Source of the DNA: Azospirillum oryzae
GTDB taxonomy: Bacteria > Pseudomonadota > Alphaproteobacteria > Azospirillales > Azospirillaceae
DNA length: 64,000 nt
Direction of reading: 5' to 3'
Assembly (NCBI RefSeq): GCF_900177515.1
Contig: NZ_FXAK01000008.1
Location: 62,001 to 126,000, forward strand
Part shown: positions 28,568 to 37,651 of the stretch, piece by piece
Position numbering within the stretch: position 1 is the first letter of the stretch
Layout: each line of letters opens with the position of its first letter
The notes under the pieces: generated by a model
Database searches by the model: none
Told to the model about the DNA's origin: nothing
What the model saw: the letters and a program-made list of their open reading frames with translations, nothing else
Program-made: the position numbers and the translations under genes

Positions 28568-29329
28568 ATGGCCCTGCTCGACGAGATCGCGGAGAAGAAA
28601 CGGGCGCTGGACGCCGCGCGTCCCCTGCCGCAGGAGGTCGTGCACGGCATCGCCGACCGGTTCGAGCTGGATCTGACCGTCGCCGCCGCGGCGCTGGAGG
28701 AGATCCCGCTCAAGCGCGCGGATGTGAAAGCGATCCTGGAGCGCGGCAGCATCCTGCGCCATCGCGGGGTGGAGGAACAGCGCTTCGTCCTGAACCACCG
28801 CGCGGCGCTGGAATTGATGGCCCGCCTATCCTTCGATCCGTCTGGCGCCGTCACCGAACGCACGGTCACCGCCTTCCATGCCGTGCTCTATCGCGGGATC
28901 GAGGACGAGGCCGGGAAGTACCGCGACGGTCCACCAAAGGACGATCCGGCCGAAACGGCGCCCGACCCGGCAAAGCTGCGCGTGTCGATGTCGGCGCTGT
29001 CGACCTGGATGCGCAAGTCGGACGCCGGGCCCGACACCGCCTTCGAGGCGCATCACCGGCTGAGCGCCATCCGCCCCTTCCATGCCGGCAACCGGGCGAC
29101 GGCGCTGCTGCTGTGCAACCTGATCCTGAACCGCGCCGGCTATCCGCCGGTGGTGGTCCAGGCCGACGACCGCGGCCTGTATCTGGACCTCGTCGAGCGG
29201 GCCTGGTCGGTCGGCGACAAGACGCCCTTCCGCGACCTGATGATGCGCTTCCTGTCCCAGAGCCTGGACTTCTGCCTGGAGGCGGCAGGCAAAGGCGACG
29301 GCGAGGCGGACGGGGGCGAAGCTCCCTAA
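28568..29329 (+). CDS. Fic-fold protein with degenerate active site
   Basis: 253 aa. The helical core and AHHRLSAIRPFHAGNRATALL (161-181) align with the Fic motif context, normally HxFx(D/E)GNGRxxR. Here the catalytic His is Arg169, the acidic residue is Ala, and the GNGR/R anion-binding part is GNRAT. The flanks (LLLCNLILNRAGYPP) are typical Fic. AMPylation is therefore unlikely; another reaction, or a binding or regulatory role, may remain. It is intact, with good codon use, and overlaps the stop of the convergent CocE-fold gene by 4 nt. Confidence 0.85.
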   Translation: MALLDEIAEKKRALDAARPLPQEVVHGIADRFELDLTVAAAALEEIPLKRADVKAILERGSILRHRGVEEQRFVLNHRAALELMARLSFDPSGAVTERTVTAFHAVLYRGIEDEAGKYRDGPPKDDPAETAPDPAKLRVSMSALSTWMRKSDAGPDTAFEAHHRLSAIRPFHAGNRATALLLCNLILNRAGYPPVVVQADDRGLYLDLVERAWSVGDKTPFRDLMMRFLSQSLDFCLEAAGKGDGEADGGEAP

Positions 29330-30981
29330 GCGGCCGATCCCGCCGGCAGGCGCAGGCGCGACGGCCGGTCGGGACCGCTGTGGATCAGCAGGGTGATCGG
29401 CAGCGCATCGACGCGGCGGGTCTCGCCCGGCTCCGCCCCGGTGCCCGGATTGACCGGATAGGCCGGGAAACAGGATCCGGCAAGGCTGAGACGCAGCGCC
29501 GACCCCGGCGTCAGCGTGGCGCAGGCCGCCCGCATGCCGATGGTCAGCGGACGGGTCGGATCGCCCGGCTCCACCCGCGCATGGCCCTGGGTCAGCGGCA
29601 GCACCTGCCCGTCGGGCCGCAGCACCGACAGCACGGCGCTGACGTCGAAGGATGGCGCGTCCGCCTCCACCCAGACATCCAGCGCCACCCGCCCGGCCAG
29701 CGTCAGCGGCCCGTCCAGCGGCAGGCTGGTGTAGGTCGCGACGTCCGGGCGGCGGTCGACGGCGGCGCGGTCGGGACGCCCGGCGGCATCCGGCACCGCA
29801 TGGCCACCGACTGTCGGCACGGGCGTGCGCGGGTCGTGCACCACCACGTCGAGCACCTCCAGATCGGGCATCTCCAACTCCAGCCGCCCGCCCTGACGGT
29901 TGGCGAGGCCGTCGCTGGCCAGATGCAGGACCGCTTCGGCCGCCGGCAGGTTGGGCAGGTCGTGCCAGCGTCCGGTCTCCACATCATGCAGGCGGACCGA
30001 ACCGCCGCGGTCGCCACCTTCGCCCTTCAGCACCCGGTCGAACCAAGCCAGTTGCAGCGTGTCGAGCGTCGGCGCCTGTCCAGGCTCGGCGGCGGGTCCC
30101 CCGGCGCCCCAGGAACCGACGACCAGCCGCACCGGCGCCCTCTGGCTTGCGGCGAAACGCTCATGGGCATCCAGCATGCCGGCCAGCCGCGGATCGTACC
30201 AGCCGCCGATCTGCAAAACCGACACGTCGGCGGGCATGGCGTCCTGCATCGCCTTGGGCGACAGCGCGGCCCAGGACGGGCCGGGCACCGGGTTGGTCAG
30301 CCAGTCGTCGTAATGTGTATAGCGGGCGTAGTCGCGCAGGGCCTGCGGCCGTGATGGGATTTCGTCGTCGATGGGCAGGCAGCACGCGGCGTCCGACAGC
30401 AGCCGATGGCCGGTTCCGTCCTCGACCCGCCGCGCGGCGTCGGCCGCGGTGCGCAGGGCCCAGCCCATGGCATCGGCCAGCCGGAAGGCCCCGCCCTCAT
30501 AGGCCCAGTCGGAGAAGACATCCCAGCCGGCGAAGGCCGGCGCCACCGCCCGCAGGGCCGCCGGCGCCTCGGCCAGCGCCAGCCATTGCGCCATGCCGGC
30601 ATAGCCGCAGCCGTACATCGCCACGGATCCCGACGATCCCGGCAGGGAGGCCGCCCAGGCCACCGCGTCCGCTCCATCCTCCCGCTCCGCCTCGAAGGGG
30701 CGGAAGCGGCCGTCGGAAGTGCCGCAGCCGCGCATGTCCTGCACCACCACCACATAGCCGCGCGCGGCGTACCAGCGCGGATGGGCATAATGGCTGGTCA
30801 GGGCGGTGCGCCGGCCGCAGGGAACGCGCAGGAGAAGCACCGGCCATGTGCCGGCAGCGTCGGGCCGGTAGAGGTCCGCATCCAGCCGTACGCCGTCGCG
30901 CGTCCGCATCGACACGGTTTCCGGCGGCCGGACCGGCAGCAGGCTGTGTGACTGGTGGATCATCGGGGCCAGATGGGTCAT
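29326..30981 (-). CDS. CocE/NonD-family alpha/beta-hydrolase fold protein lacking catalytic Ser and His
   Basis: 551 aa from the ATG at 30981. A TTG at 31011 or ATG at 30963 are alternatives; no strong ribosome-binding site. The N-terminal X-Pro dipeptidyl-peptidase fold (about 30-300) has RGYVVVVQDMRGCGTSDG and the elbow YGCGYAG (123-129). The nucleophile Ser of GxSYxG is Gly126. The catalytic-His segment, normally GPWxH, is GSWGAGG. The Asp segment GGWYDPRL is kept. A C-terminal jelly-roll domain follows (about 320-540). It is probably a pseudoenzyme, or one with an unusual mechanism. Family members act on peptides, esters or acylated drugs. Confidence 0.85.
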   Translation of the reverse strand: MTHLAPMIHQSHSLLPVRPPETVSMRTRDGVRLDADLYRPDAAGTWPVLLLRVPCGRRTALTSHYAHPRWYAARGYVVVVQDMRGCGTSDGRFRPFEAEREDGADAVAWAASLPGSSGSVAMYGCGYAGMAQWLALAEAPAALRAVAPAFAGWDVFSDWAYEGGAFRLADAMGWALRTAADAARRVEDGTGHRLLSDAACCLPIDDEIPSRPQALRDYARYTHYDDWLTNPVPGPSWAALSPKAMQDAMPADVSVLQIGGWYDPRLAGMLDAHERFAASQRAPVRLVVGSWGAGGPAAEPGQAPTLDTLQLAWFDRVLKGEGGDRGGSVRLHDVETGRWHDLPNLPAAEAVLHLASDGLANRQGGRLELEMPDLEVLDVVVHDPRTPVPTVGGHAVPDAAGRPDRAAVDRRPDVATYTSLPLDGPLTLAGRVALDVWVEADAPSFDVSAVLSVLRPDGQVLPLTQGHARVEPGDPTRPLTIGMRAACATLTPGSALRLSLAGSCFPAYPVNPGTGAEPGETRRVDALPITLLIHSGPDRPSRLRLPAGSAA

Positions 30982-31146
30982 GGCGGGTCGGGCTCGCTCG
31001 ATGACGAACAACAGATAATGTGTCGTCGTGGCAAAGCTCGTGCCAGTGGTCCGACTGCGTCATTTCCACGCTCATGCGCTGGACAGGCCGCGTTGCGGCC
31101 CACCCAGCCTTCAGCCCTCTGCCGCTTTCGCAGGCAATCCGCCCGA

Positions 31147-32868
31147 TCAGGCGGCAATCAGCTCGAAACGGTCGACATCGACCATGCCGCGGTCGGTGAT
31201 CTTCAGGTGCGGGATGACCGGCAGCGGCAGGAAGGCCAGTTGCAGGAAGGGCTCGGCCAGCGGACAGCCCATGGCGCGGACGGCGGCGCGCAAAGACCGC
31301 AGCCTCACCTCGACCGTCTCGAACGGCTCCAGGCTCATCAGCCCGGCCAGCGGCAGCGCCAGTTCGCCGACCACCTGCCCGTTGCGCACGGCGACGAAAC
31401 CGCCCTGCAGCTCGATCAACCGGTTCACCGCGATGCGCATGTCGGTGTCGCTGGCACCCACCACGCAGATGTTGTGGCTGTCATGACCGACCGATGAGGC
31501 CAGCGCCCCCTCCGTGAAGCCGAAGCCCTGGACGAAACCGCGGCCGATGTTTCGGTTGCTGCCGTGGCGGGCGAAGACGCAGATTTTCAGAAGGTCGCGC
31601 GACGGATCGGCCACCATCCGGCCGCCGACCACCGGCACCTCGATCCTCCGGTGTTCGGTCAGGATCTTGCCCGGCTCCAGCCCGATCACCGACTGGACCG
31701 ACCCGCCGGCCGGCACGGCGAAATCCTCCTCGGCCACCGGCTCCAGCTTCACCGAATCGAGCCCCACCGGCGTCACCGCCGGCCGGCCGTCGAAGCTGTG
31801 AGGGCCGACGATTTTGCCGTTGCGGATGACCCGGTTGACCGCGCAATCCTCCAGATCGTCCAGCAGGACCAGATCGGCGCGATGACCCGGCGCCACCAAC
31901 CCGCGGTCGTACAGGCGGAAGCCGCGGGCGGCCGACCATGTGGCGGCGCGGTAGACATGAGCGACCGGGGCGCCCAGGCGGATGGCGCTGCGGATCAGGT
32001 GATCCATGTGCCCCTCCTCCGCGATGTCCAGCGGGTTGCGGTCGTCGGTGCAGAAGCCGAGGAAGGGCGAAGTCTCCGGCTTGATGATTTCGGCCAGGGC
32101 ATGGACATCCTTCGACACCGACCCGTCACGGATCAGCACCTGCATGCCCTTGCGCAGCTTCTCCATCGCCTCATAGGCGCTGGTCGTCTCGTGGCAGTTG
32201 CGGATGCCGCAGGAGAGATAGGCGTTCAATTCCTTCCCCGACACCAGCGGAGCGTGGCCGTCGATGTGACGCCCATCGAAGGCGGCCAACTTGTCCAGCA
32301 CCCCGTCCACCTTATGGAAGACGCCGGGGAAGTTCATGAACTCCGCCAGCCCCAGCACGCGGGGATGGTCCATGTGGCGGATCAGGTCCGGCGCCTCCAG
32401 CCGGGCACCCGACGTCTCCAGCTCCGTCGCCGGCACGCAGGAGGACAACTGAACGAACAGGTCGAGCGCCGTGCCGCCGGCGCTGTCGAGGAAATAGCTG
32501 AGGCCCTGCTCGCCCAGCACGTTGCAGATTTCGTGCGGGTCGCAGATGGCGGTGGTGGTGCCGCGGGGCAGGACGCAGCGGTCGAACTCCTGCGGGGTGA
32601 CGCAGGTGGATTCGCAGTGGACATGGGTATCGATGAAGCCCGGAACCACGGTCAGTCCGCGCCCGTCGATCTCCTCCACCCCGTCATAGGACTCGTAGGT
32701 GCCGACGATGACCTCGCCGCAGACGGCGATGTCGCCCTCAGCGATCTCACCGGTGACGACGTTGAGAAAGCGCGTGTTCTTGATGACCAGATCGGCCTTC
32801 GCTTCGCCCAGCGCCTGCCCGATGCGCGTCTTCAGATCGTCCCGCCCCACTGCCCGGCTGACCGACAT
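31147..32868 (-). CDS. ade: Adenine deaminase
   Basis: 573 aa from the ATG at 32868 (GGAG close upstream); a TTG at 32895 is less likely. Amidohydrolase fold with the metal motif DTHVHCEST, then IRNCHETTS, FCTDDRNPLD, and the C-terminal adenine-deaminase domain with GHDSHNICVVGASD. It converts adenine to hypoxanthine and ammonia in purine salvage. Adenine phosphoribosyltransferase (41452) is 9 kb away, not in the same operon. Confidence 0.93.
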   Translation of the reverse strand: MSVSRAVGRDDLKTRIGQALGEAKADLVIKNTRFLNVVTGEIAEGDIAVCGEVIVGTYESYDGVEEIDGRGLTVVPGFIDTHVHCESTCVTPQEFDRCVLPRGTTTAICDPHEICNVLGEQGLSYFLDSAGGTALDLFVQLSSCVPATELETSGARLEAPDLIRHMDHPRVLGLAEFMNFPGVFHKVDGVLDKLAAFDGRHIDGHAPLVSGKELNAYLSCGIRNCHETTSAYEAMEKLRKGMQVLIRDGSVSKDVHALAEIIKPETSPFLGFCTDDRNPLDIAEEGHMDHLIRSAIRLGAPVAHVYRAATWSAARGFRLYDRGLVAPGHRADLVLLDDLEDCAVNRVIRNGKIVGPHSFDGRPAVTPVGLDSVKLEPVAEEDFAVPAGGSVQSVIGLEPGKILTEHRRIEVPVVGGRMVADPSRDLLKICVFARHGSNRNIGRGFVQGFGFTEGALASSVGHDSHNICVVGASDTDMRIAVNRLIELQGGFVAVRNGQVVGELALPLAGLMSLEPFETVEVRLRSLRAAVRAMGCPLAEPFLQLAFLPLPVIPHLKITDRGMVDVDRFELIAA

Positions 32869-32934
32869 GTCCCACTCCGCCTGTCGTCTATTCAAAGAGG
32901 GAAAGTGGCCCGGCGCGCCGTGCCGTGCAAGCGG

Positions 32935-34131
32935 CTAACGGCCAGCCTGCCGACGGAATGGGGAGCGGGCCTGCTCCTGCGTGAAGGCGGCGAGAACCTT
33001 GGCGTTGTCCAGTTGCAGCCCTTCCGCCACCGCGCGGCGCATGTTGGTGTGCAGGAACCAGTGGCAGGCATGGGAGAGTTTCGGCAGGAATCCTCGCGCC
33101 AGCTTGTGCGGGCCGCCGCGCCCGCCGTCCACCCGGTTCAAACCCCGGGCAATCGCCTGTTCGACGGTGCGGTAATAGCAGGTCTCGAAATGGACCAGTC
33201 GCGCACCCTCCCTCGCCCCCCAGCTACGGACATAGAGGCAGCCTTCTCCTTCGATGGTCAACAGGGCGCCGATCGCAACTCCGACGGATTCGGCGAAGGT
33301 CAGCGTCACGGCATCGCCGAAGGTCGCACAGAGCCGCAGAACGAAATCCATCGTCAGCGCCTGACGCCTGCCCCGACGGTTATGAAGGTCAGCCAGCAGA
33401 TCCAGGAAAGCAACGACATCGGCCTCTCCGACCCGGCTGCCCGGCAGGTCGCGGAACCGTACCCCGCTCTCCCTGACCTTACGGCGTTCCCACAGCATCA
33501 CGCTGCGCCGATGGCTCGACAGGGCGGCGGTGAAATCGGTGAAGTCGCCATAGCCCGCGTTCCGCCATTCGTAATCGACGGCATGGCGGGTCAACCATCC
33601 CGCCTGTTCGAAATGGGCGCGGTCCTCCTCGTCCGGAAAGCCCACATGGATGGAAGACAGACCATGCTTGTGGGCCAGCGAACGCATGGCCCCTGACAGC
33701 GCGTCTGCTACGCCGGATGGCGCCCCCTCCCGCAGCAATATCCGCGCGCCGGTCACCGGCGTGTAGGGGACCTCCATGACCAGTTTCGGAAAATAGCGTC
33801 CGCCCGAGGCCTGGAAGCTGTCGATCCAGGCCTGATCGGGCCAGAATTCGTCCGTGGACCGGTCCCGAAGATAGAGGGGCGCTGCGCCAACCATCCGGCC
33901 ACACACATCCCGCGCAATCATATGGGCCGGGCGCCAGCCGTTTTCCGGCACCGCCAGTCCGCCGTCTTCAACCGCGCTCAGATAGGCATGGCGCAGGAAC
34001 GGCCCCTTGCCGGCGGCACAGGCATCCCATTCCAGCGGATCGACCCCGGAAATCCCGAACACCATCGCGACCGACAACGGTTCGTCCTGCCGGTCGCCGT
34101 CCCGCGCAACCGGTCCCTGCCGCATGACCAT
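32935..34131 (-). CDS. DUF482 (COG3146) GNAT/FemAB-like protein
   Basis: 398 aa, full length for the family. Landmarks: KGPFLRHAYLSAVEDGG, NGWRPAHMIARD, GGRYFPKLVMEVPYTPVTG, and VDGGRGGPHKLARGF. These proteins have an acyltransferase (Fem/GNAT) fold and have been labelled peptidoglycan biosynthesis/recognition, but biochemical evidence is thin. It lies 12 nt downstream of the kinase at 34144 on the same strand, so the DUF2336-kinase-DUF482 trio is probably one operon. Confidence 0.85.
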   Translation of the reverse strand: MVMRQGPVARDGDRQDEPLSVAMVFGISGVDPLEWDACAAGKGPFLRHAYLSAVEDGGLAVPENGWRPAHMIARDVCGRMVGAAPLYLRDRSTDEFWPDQAWIDSFQASGGRYFPKLVMEVPYTPVTGARILLREGAPSGVADALSGAMRSLAHKHGLSSIHVGFPDEEDRAHFEQAGWLTRHAVDYEWRNAGYGDFTDFTAALSSHRRSVMLWERRKVRESGVRFRDLPGSRVGEADVVAFLDLLADLHNRRGRRQALTMDFVLRLCATFGDAVTLTFAESVGVAIGALLTIEGEGCLYVRSWGAREGARLVHFETCYYRTVEQAIARGLNRVDGGRGGPHKLARGFLPKLSHACHWFLHTNMRRAVAEGLQLDNAKVLAAFTQEQARSPFRRQAGR

Positions 34132-34143
34132 GTATTTCCCTGA

Positions 34144-35457
34144 TTAATCCCCGTCGTAGGGCGGCGCCACCGGAAGCCGCACGCTGACCGTCGTGCCTTC
34201 CCCCTCACGGCTGCGGATGTCCAGCGTGCCGTTCAGCAGATCGACGAAGGACCGCACCAGCGGCAGGCCCAGTCCGGTGCCGCCGGAGCGGCGGGACAGT
34301 TGACTGTCGACCTGGCCGAAGGGCTGCAGGGCGACGGCGATGCCCTCCGCATTCATGCCGATCCCACTGTCGGCCACTTCGATCAGAATGCGGCCGGCTT
34401 CCGGGCGGACCCGCAGGGCGACACAGCCGCCGGCGGGGGTGAACTTCACCGCGTTGGTCAGCAGGTTCAGCAGGATCTGCTTCACCCGCACCGGGTCGCC
34501 CAGCAGGCGGGGCGTTTCGGGGGCGATGTCCTGGGTCAGGGTCAACCCGCCTTCCTCCGCCCGTTCGGCGATCAGCAGAAGCGAGCTTTCCACGGCGTCC
34601 CGCACGTCCATCGGCTGCGGATGCATTTCCAGCTTGCCAGCCTCGATCTTGGCGACGTCCAGGATATCGCTGATGACCGCCAGCAGATGCTGGCTCGACT
34701 TGCCGATCACCTTGGCATAGTCAAGGTATTTGGGATGGCCGAGCGGCCCGACGATCTCGCTCTCCATCATCGAGGAGAAGCCGATGATGGCGTTCAGCGG
34801 CGTGCGCAACTCGTGACTCATGTTGGCGAGGAACTCGCTCTTGGCGCGGTTGGCGAGTTCGGCCTGCTCTTTGGCCTGGATCAGCGCCTGTTCGGCGCGC
34901 CGGCGTTCCTGGACCTCCTGCATCAAAGCGCGGGTGCGCTCGGCCACCCGCATCTCCAGTTCGTCGCGGGCCTGGCGCAGAGCCAGTTCCGCCCGCTTTC
35001 GGCGGGTGATGTCCTGGCCGACGCAGAGGATGCCCGCCGGCGGGCCGTCGGCCTCCGGCAGCCGGTTCAGGTTCCACAGAAGCACACGTTCGCTCATGCA
35101 GTCCTGCTCGCGCAGGGCCTGCTCGAAATTGCGCACCTCCATTCCCTCGGCAGCGACCTTGAGCTGGGCGGCGAAGGCGCCGGTCGGCTGCTCTCCCATC
35201 ATCTCGGTCCAGGGGCGCCCGATGGCGGTGCCGGCCTCCAGCCCGAAGGCGCGTTCGGCATCACGGTTGGCCTCCAGCACGCGACCGTCCTCGCCCAGCA
35301 CCAGGATGATGCTGGCCGCCGTGCGCAACAGGGAGCGGAAGCGCGCCTCCCCGGCCCGCGCCTCGCTCTGGCGCAGTGCGGCTTCCAACTCTGCGATGCG
35401 GCGTTCCAGCCGGCGGATGGTGTCGGCCGGGCCGGCGAAAAAGGTCGGATCAGTCAC
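34144..35457 (-). CDS. Cytosolic PAS-domain sensor histidine kinase
   Basis: 437 aa. An N-terminal coiled coil (10-40), one PAS (about 40-155), and a second coiled coil (158-215). HisKA follows with the acceptor His in ANMSHELRTPLNAIIGFSSMM (about 210-275), then HATPase (about 320-430; LLTNAVKFTPAGG, SGGTGLGLPLV). No membrane segments. The start is a GTG overlapping the stop of the upstream DUF2336 gene, so translation is coupled. There is no response regulator nearby, so the partner is elsewhere or the DUF2336 protein is part of the circuit. Confidence 0.92.
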   Translation of the reverse strand: MTDPTFFAGPADTIRRLERRIAELEAALRQSEARAGEARFRSLLRTAASIILVLGEDGRVLEANRDAERAFGLEAGTAIGRPWTEMMGEQPTGAFAAQLKVAAEGMEVRNFEQALREQDCMSERVLLWNLNRLPEADGPPAGILCVGQDITRRKRAELALRQARDELEMRVAERTRALMQEVQERRRAEQALIQAKEQAELANRAKSEFLANMSHELRTPLNAIIGFSSMMESEIVGPLGHPKYLDYAKVIGKSSQHLLAVISDILDVAKIEAGKLEMHPQPMDVRDAVESSLLLIAERAEEGGLTLTQDIAPETPRLLGDPVRVKQILLNLLTNAVKFTPAGGCVALRVRPEAGRILIEVADSGIGMNAEGIAVALQPFGQVDSQLSRRSGGTGLGLPLVRSFVDLLNGTLDIRSREGEGTTVSVRLPVAPPYDGD

Positions 35458-36590
35458 GCCGCGGCGTTTTCCGGCTGCATCATGTCGCCCAACTTCGCCA
35501 GCAGGAACTCCAGATCCTCCGGCGCCAGATCCTCGTACTGGGTCAGGATGCGCTCGATGACGCGACGGCGGTGGCGCTCGCGGTCGCCGGGTTCGCCGTC
35601 ATAGGGGGTCTCCTTCAGCACGTCGATGGCGATGCGGCAGGCCGGCAGCAGGGCCGGCGGCAGCTTCGCCTTGTCATACAGCGACTTCAGCCCCAGCCGT
35701 CCGGCATCGTGGATCAGCAGCCGGGCGTTGGTCAGCGGCACGTTCGCCATGCGCGACATCGCCATCTCGAAGAAAGCGATGTCGCCGGTGCACAGCGAGC
35801 GGACCAGCAGCGACGGCGTCAGACGGCCGGTGCGGGCAAGCTGGGTCACCAGCCGGTCCAGCGCGCCTTCGTCGCTCTCCCCGGTGAACAGGGCCACGGT
35901 CGCCCGTTCTCGGCTCTGCAGGATCAGCTCCGACGCGACCTTCGACGGCAATTCATGGTGCGAGACAAGATGCTGGCGCAGCCGTTCCGACACGACGGCG
36001 ACCAGACGCTCGGCGATGGTGATCGGCAGCTTGGAGCGGTGGACCAGCGGGTCCTGCACCGCCTCGCTGGCGCCGAAGCGGTCGATGACGCGGCCCAGGC
36101 TCTGCTCGCCAAGCTCCGCCCCCTCATTGGCGACCAGCGCCGCGACCGCGTGTTCGGACCCGCTTTCGATCAGCGCGTCGGCGACCACGGCCGGCACGGT
36201 CGGGCGCTGGGCGATGGCGGTGCTCTTGGCTTCCGCACCCGTCCGCACGATCTCGACCAGATCGGCCGGGGTCAGCACGGTGGACACGCTCAGCACCGGG
36301 ATCGCCACCGCCTCCACGTCACGGGCCAGGGTCAGGGCGACGTCACGCGGCAGGGAGGGGCTGGACTTCAGATTCTCCGCCAGCGTCTGGCGGACACGCA
36401 GGACCGTGTCCTTGACCATCACGCGGATGATGTCTTCCGCCAACTGGCGCTCCGACTGCGACAGCTCCGGGCTGTCGAACTGCTGAGCCAGCTTGGCGGC
36501 CAGATCGGTCCGGCTGTTCGGCGACGGGTCGGCCAGAAGCCGCGCCACGTCCTGTTGGGTCAGATGACCCGACTTGAAACCGTCACTCAT
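35454..36590 (-). CDS. DUF2336 helical-repeat protein
   Basis: 378 aa from the ATG at 36590 (MSDGFKSGHLTQQD); upstream extension to 36677 lacks family similarity. HEAT-like helical repeats are visible in LRVRQTLAENLKSSPSLPRDVAL, KLPITIAERLVAVVSE and ASELILQSRERAT. DUF2336 is an alphaproteobacterial family of unknown function. The 4-nt overlap with the histidine-kinase start suggests a shared signalling role. Confidence 0.88.
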   Translation of the reverse strand: MSDGFKSGHLTQQDVARLLADPSPNSRTDLAAKLAQQFDSPELSQSERQLAEDIIRVMVKDTVLRVRQTLAENLKSSPSLPRDVALTLARDVEAVAIPVLSVSTVLTPADLVEIVRTGAEAKSTAIAQRPTVPAVVADALIESGSEHAVAALVANEGAELGEQSLGRVIDRFGASEAVQDPLVHRSKLPITIAERLVAVVSERLRQHLVSHHELPSKVASELILQSRERATVALFTGESDEGALDRLVTQLARTGRLTPSLLVRSLCTGDIAFFEMAMSRMANVPLTNARLLIHDAGRLGLKSLYDKAKLPPALLPACRIAIDVLKETPYDGEPGDRERHRRRVIERILTQYEDLAPEDLEFLLAKLGDMMQPENAAA

Positions 36591-36774
36591 GGGTGCCGGA
36601 CCCTTCCTGCCCTGGTCCGTCTCCATATGGGTTGCGGAACGCAAAACCCGCGCGAATGTGGGCGGAGACTTGTCCACACCATCAAGGATCTTCCGAAACG
36701 GTTGAACCTTCCTTAACGCCCTGCGGTCATAAGCCCATGGCCTTTGGCCATAAGCCTGAGAAAGGAGGAGCCGC

Positions 36775-37539
36775 TTACGGCATTCCGACGAAGCTGGGCG
36801 GCTCCGGCAGGATGGATCGGCGTCGCCGCGTCCCGCGCAGATGCAGCGCCACCTCGGCGATCTGCTGCTCCACCGAGATGTGGCGCTGCGAGGCGACCTC
36901 CAGCCTGCGGTCCTCGTAGACGTAGGCGTCGGGATGGCTTTCCGCCCAGCGCTGGATGGCGGTGTCGCGGTCGCGCAGCAATTCGACGATGGTCGGGCGG
37001 AACAGCCGCATCATCGCGGTGATCCAGCGGTTGGCCGGCCAGGACGGCCGGGCATGATCGACCTCGAAGGCATCGAGCATGGCGATCACGTCGTCCGCCT
37101 TGTACCAGGTCTCCCCGGTCACCCAGCGGTTGGTGGTGAACAGCCGCACCGGCTGGCCGGCCACGTCCATGGCGATGCCGATCAGGTGGGACAGCGCATC
37201 GTTGTCGTTGTCCGGTGGCGCAAAATCGGCCAGCGGTGCCGGTTGCAGCCCCGGCGGCATGCCGTGCGGACGCAGGAAGGTGTGGAAATGCCCATGCTCC
37301 CCGTTGGGCCGTTCGCCTTCGGGATGGCAGTGATAGTAATACTGGGCATGGAATTCGGCGTCGTAGACGTCGCCGGGCGGATAGTGCTTCCACTCGTACA
37401 GCGTGCCGTGACCGCGCAGAAGCTCGCCCACCACCGTGTCGCCGGTCTTGGCCAGGACGCGCTGGCACAGGCGCACCTCGCGTCCCGCCTCGGCCATTGC
37501 CTCCAACTCTTCCCGGGACACGTCCGACAAATCCGTCAT
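36775..37539 (-). CDS. Conserved hypothetical protein with His-rich metal-site-like motif
   Basis: 254 aa from the ATG at 37539 (MTDLSDVSREELEAM), with AGGAT upstream. The striking segment near residues 65-90 reads FHAQYYYHCHPEGERPNGEHGHFHTF, split here as FHAQYYYHCHPEGE then RPNGEHGHFHTF. Its six His and acidic residues could bind metal. Other conserved-looking parts are RLFTTNRWVTGETWYKADD and WPANRWITAMMRLFRPTI. I believe this matches a proteobacterial DUF (possibly DUF6969) but cannot confirm it. Monocistronic. Confidence 0.75.
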   Translation of the reverse strand: MTDLSDVSREELEAMAEAGREVRLCQRVLAKTGDTVVGELLRGHGTLYEWKHYPPGDVYDAEFHAQYYYHCHPEGERPNGEHGHFHTFLRPHGMPPGLQPAPLADFAPPDNDNDALSHLIGIAMDVAGQPVRLFTTNRWVTGETWYKADDVIAMLDAFEVDHARPSWPANRWITAMMRLFRPTIVELLRDRDTAIQRWAESHPDAYVYEDRRLEVASQRHISVEQQIAEVALHLRGTRRRRSILPEPPSFVGMP

Positions 37540-37651
37540 CGCCCGATCCTGCGCTGCGCGAACACCCCTATTACGTACGCGGCTATGCGGGCGTGGCAAG
37601 GTCTTTTCGATTGTCGCACCTGCGGTTGCAGCCAGGCCTGCGCTTGGCCGT

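Noticed and set aside
36737..36751. Palindrome ATGGCCTTTGGCCAT as a terminator of the DUF2336 operon
   Set aside because: Short stem, no T-run, and it lies upstream of that operon's start rather than at its end.
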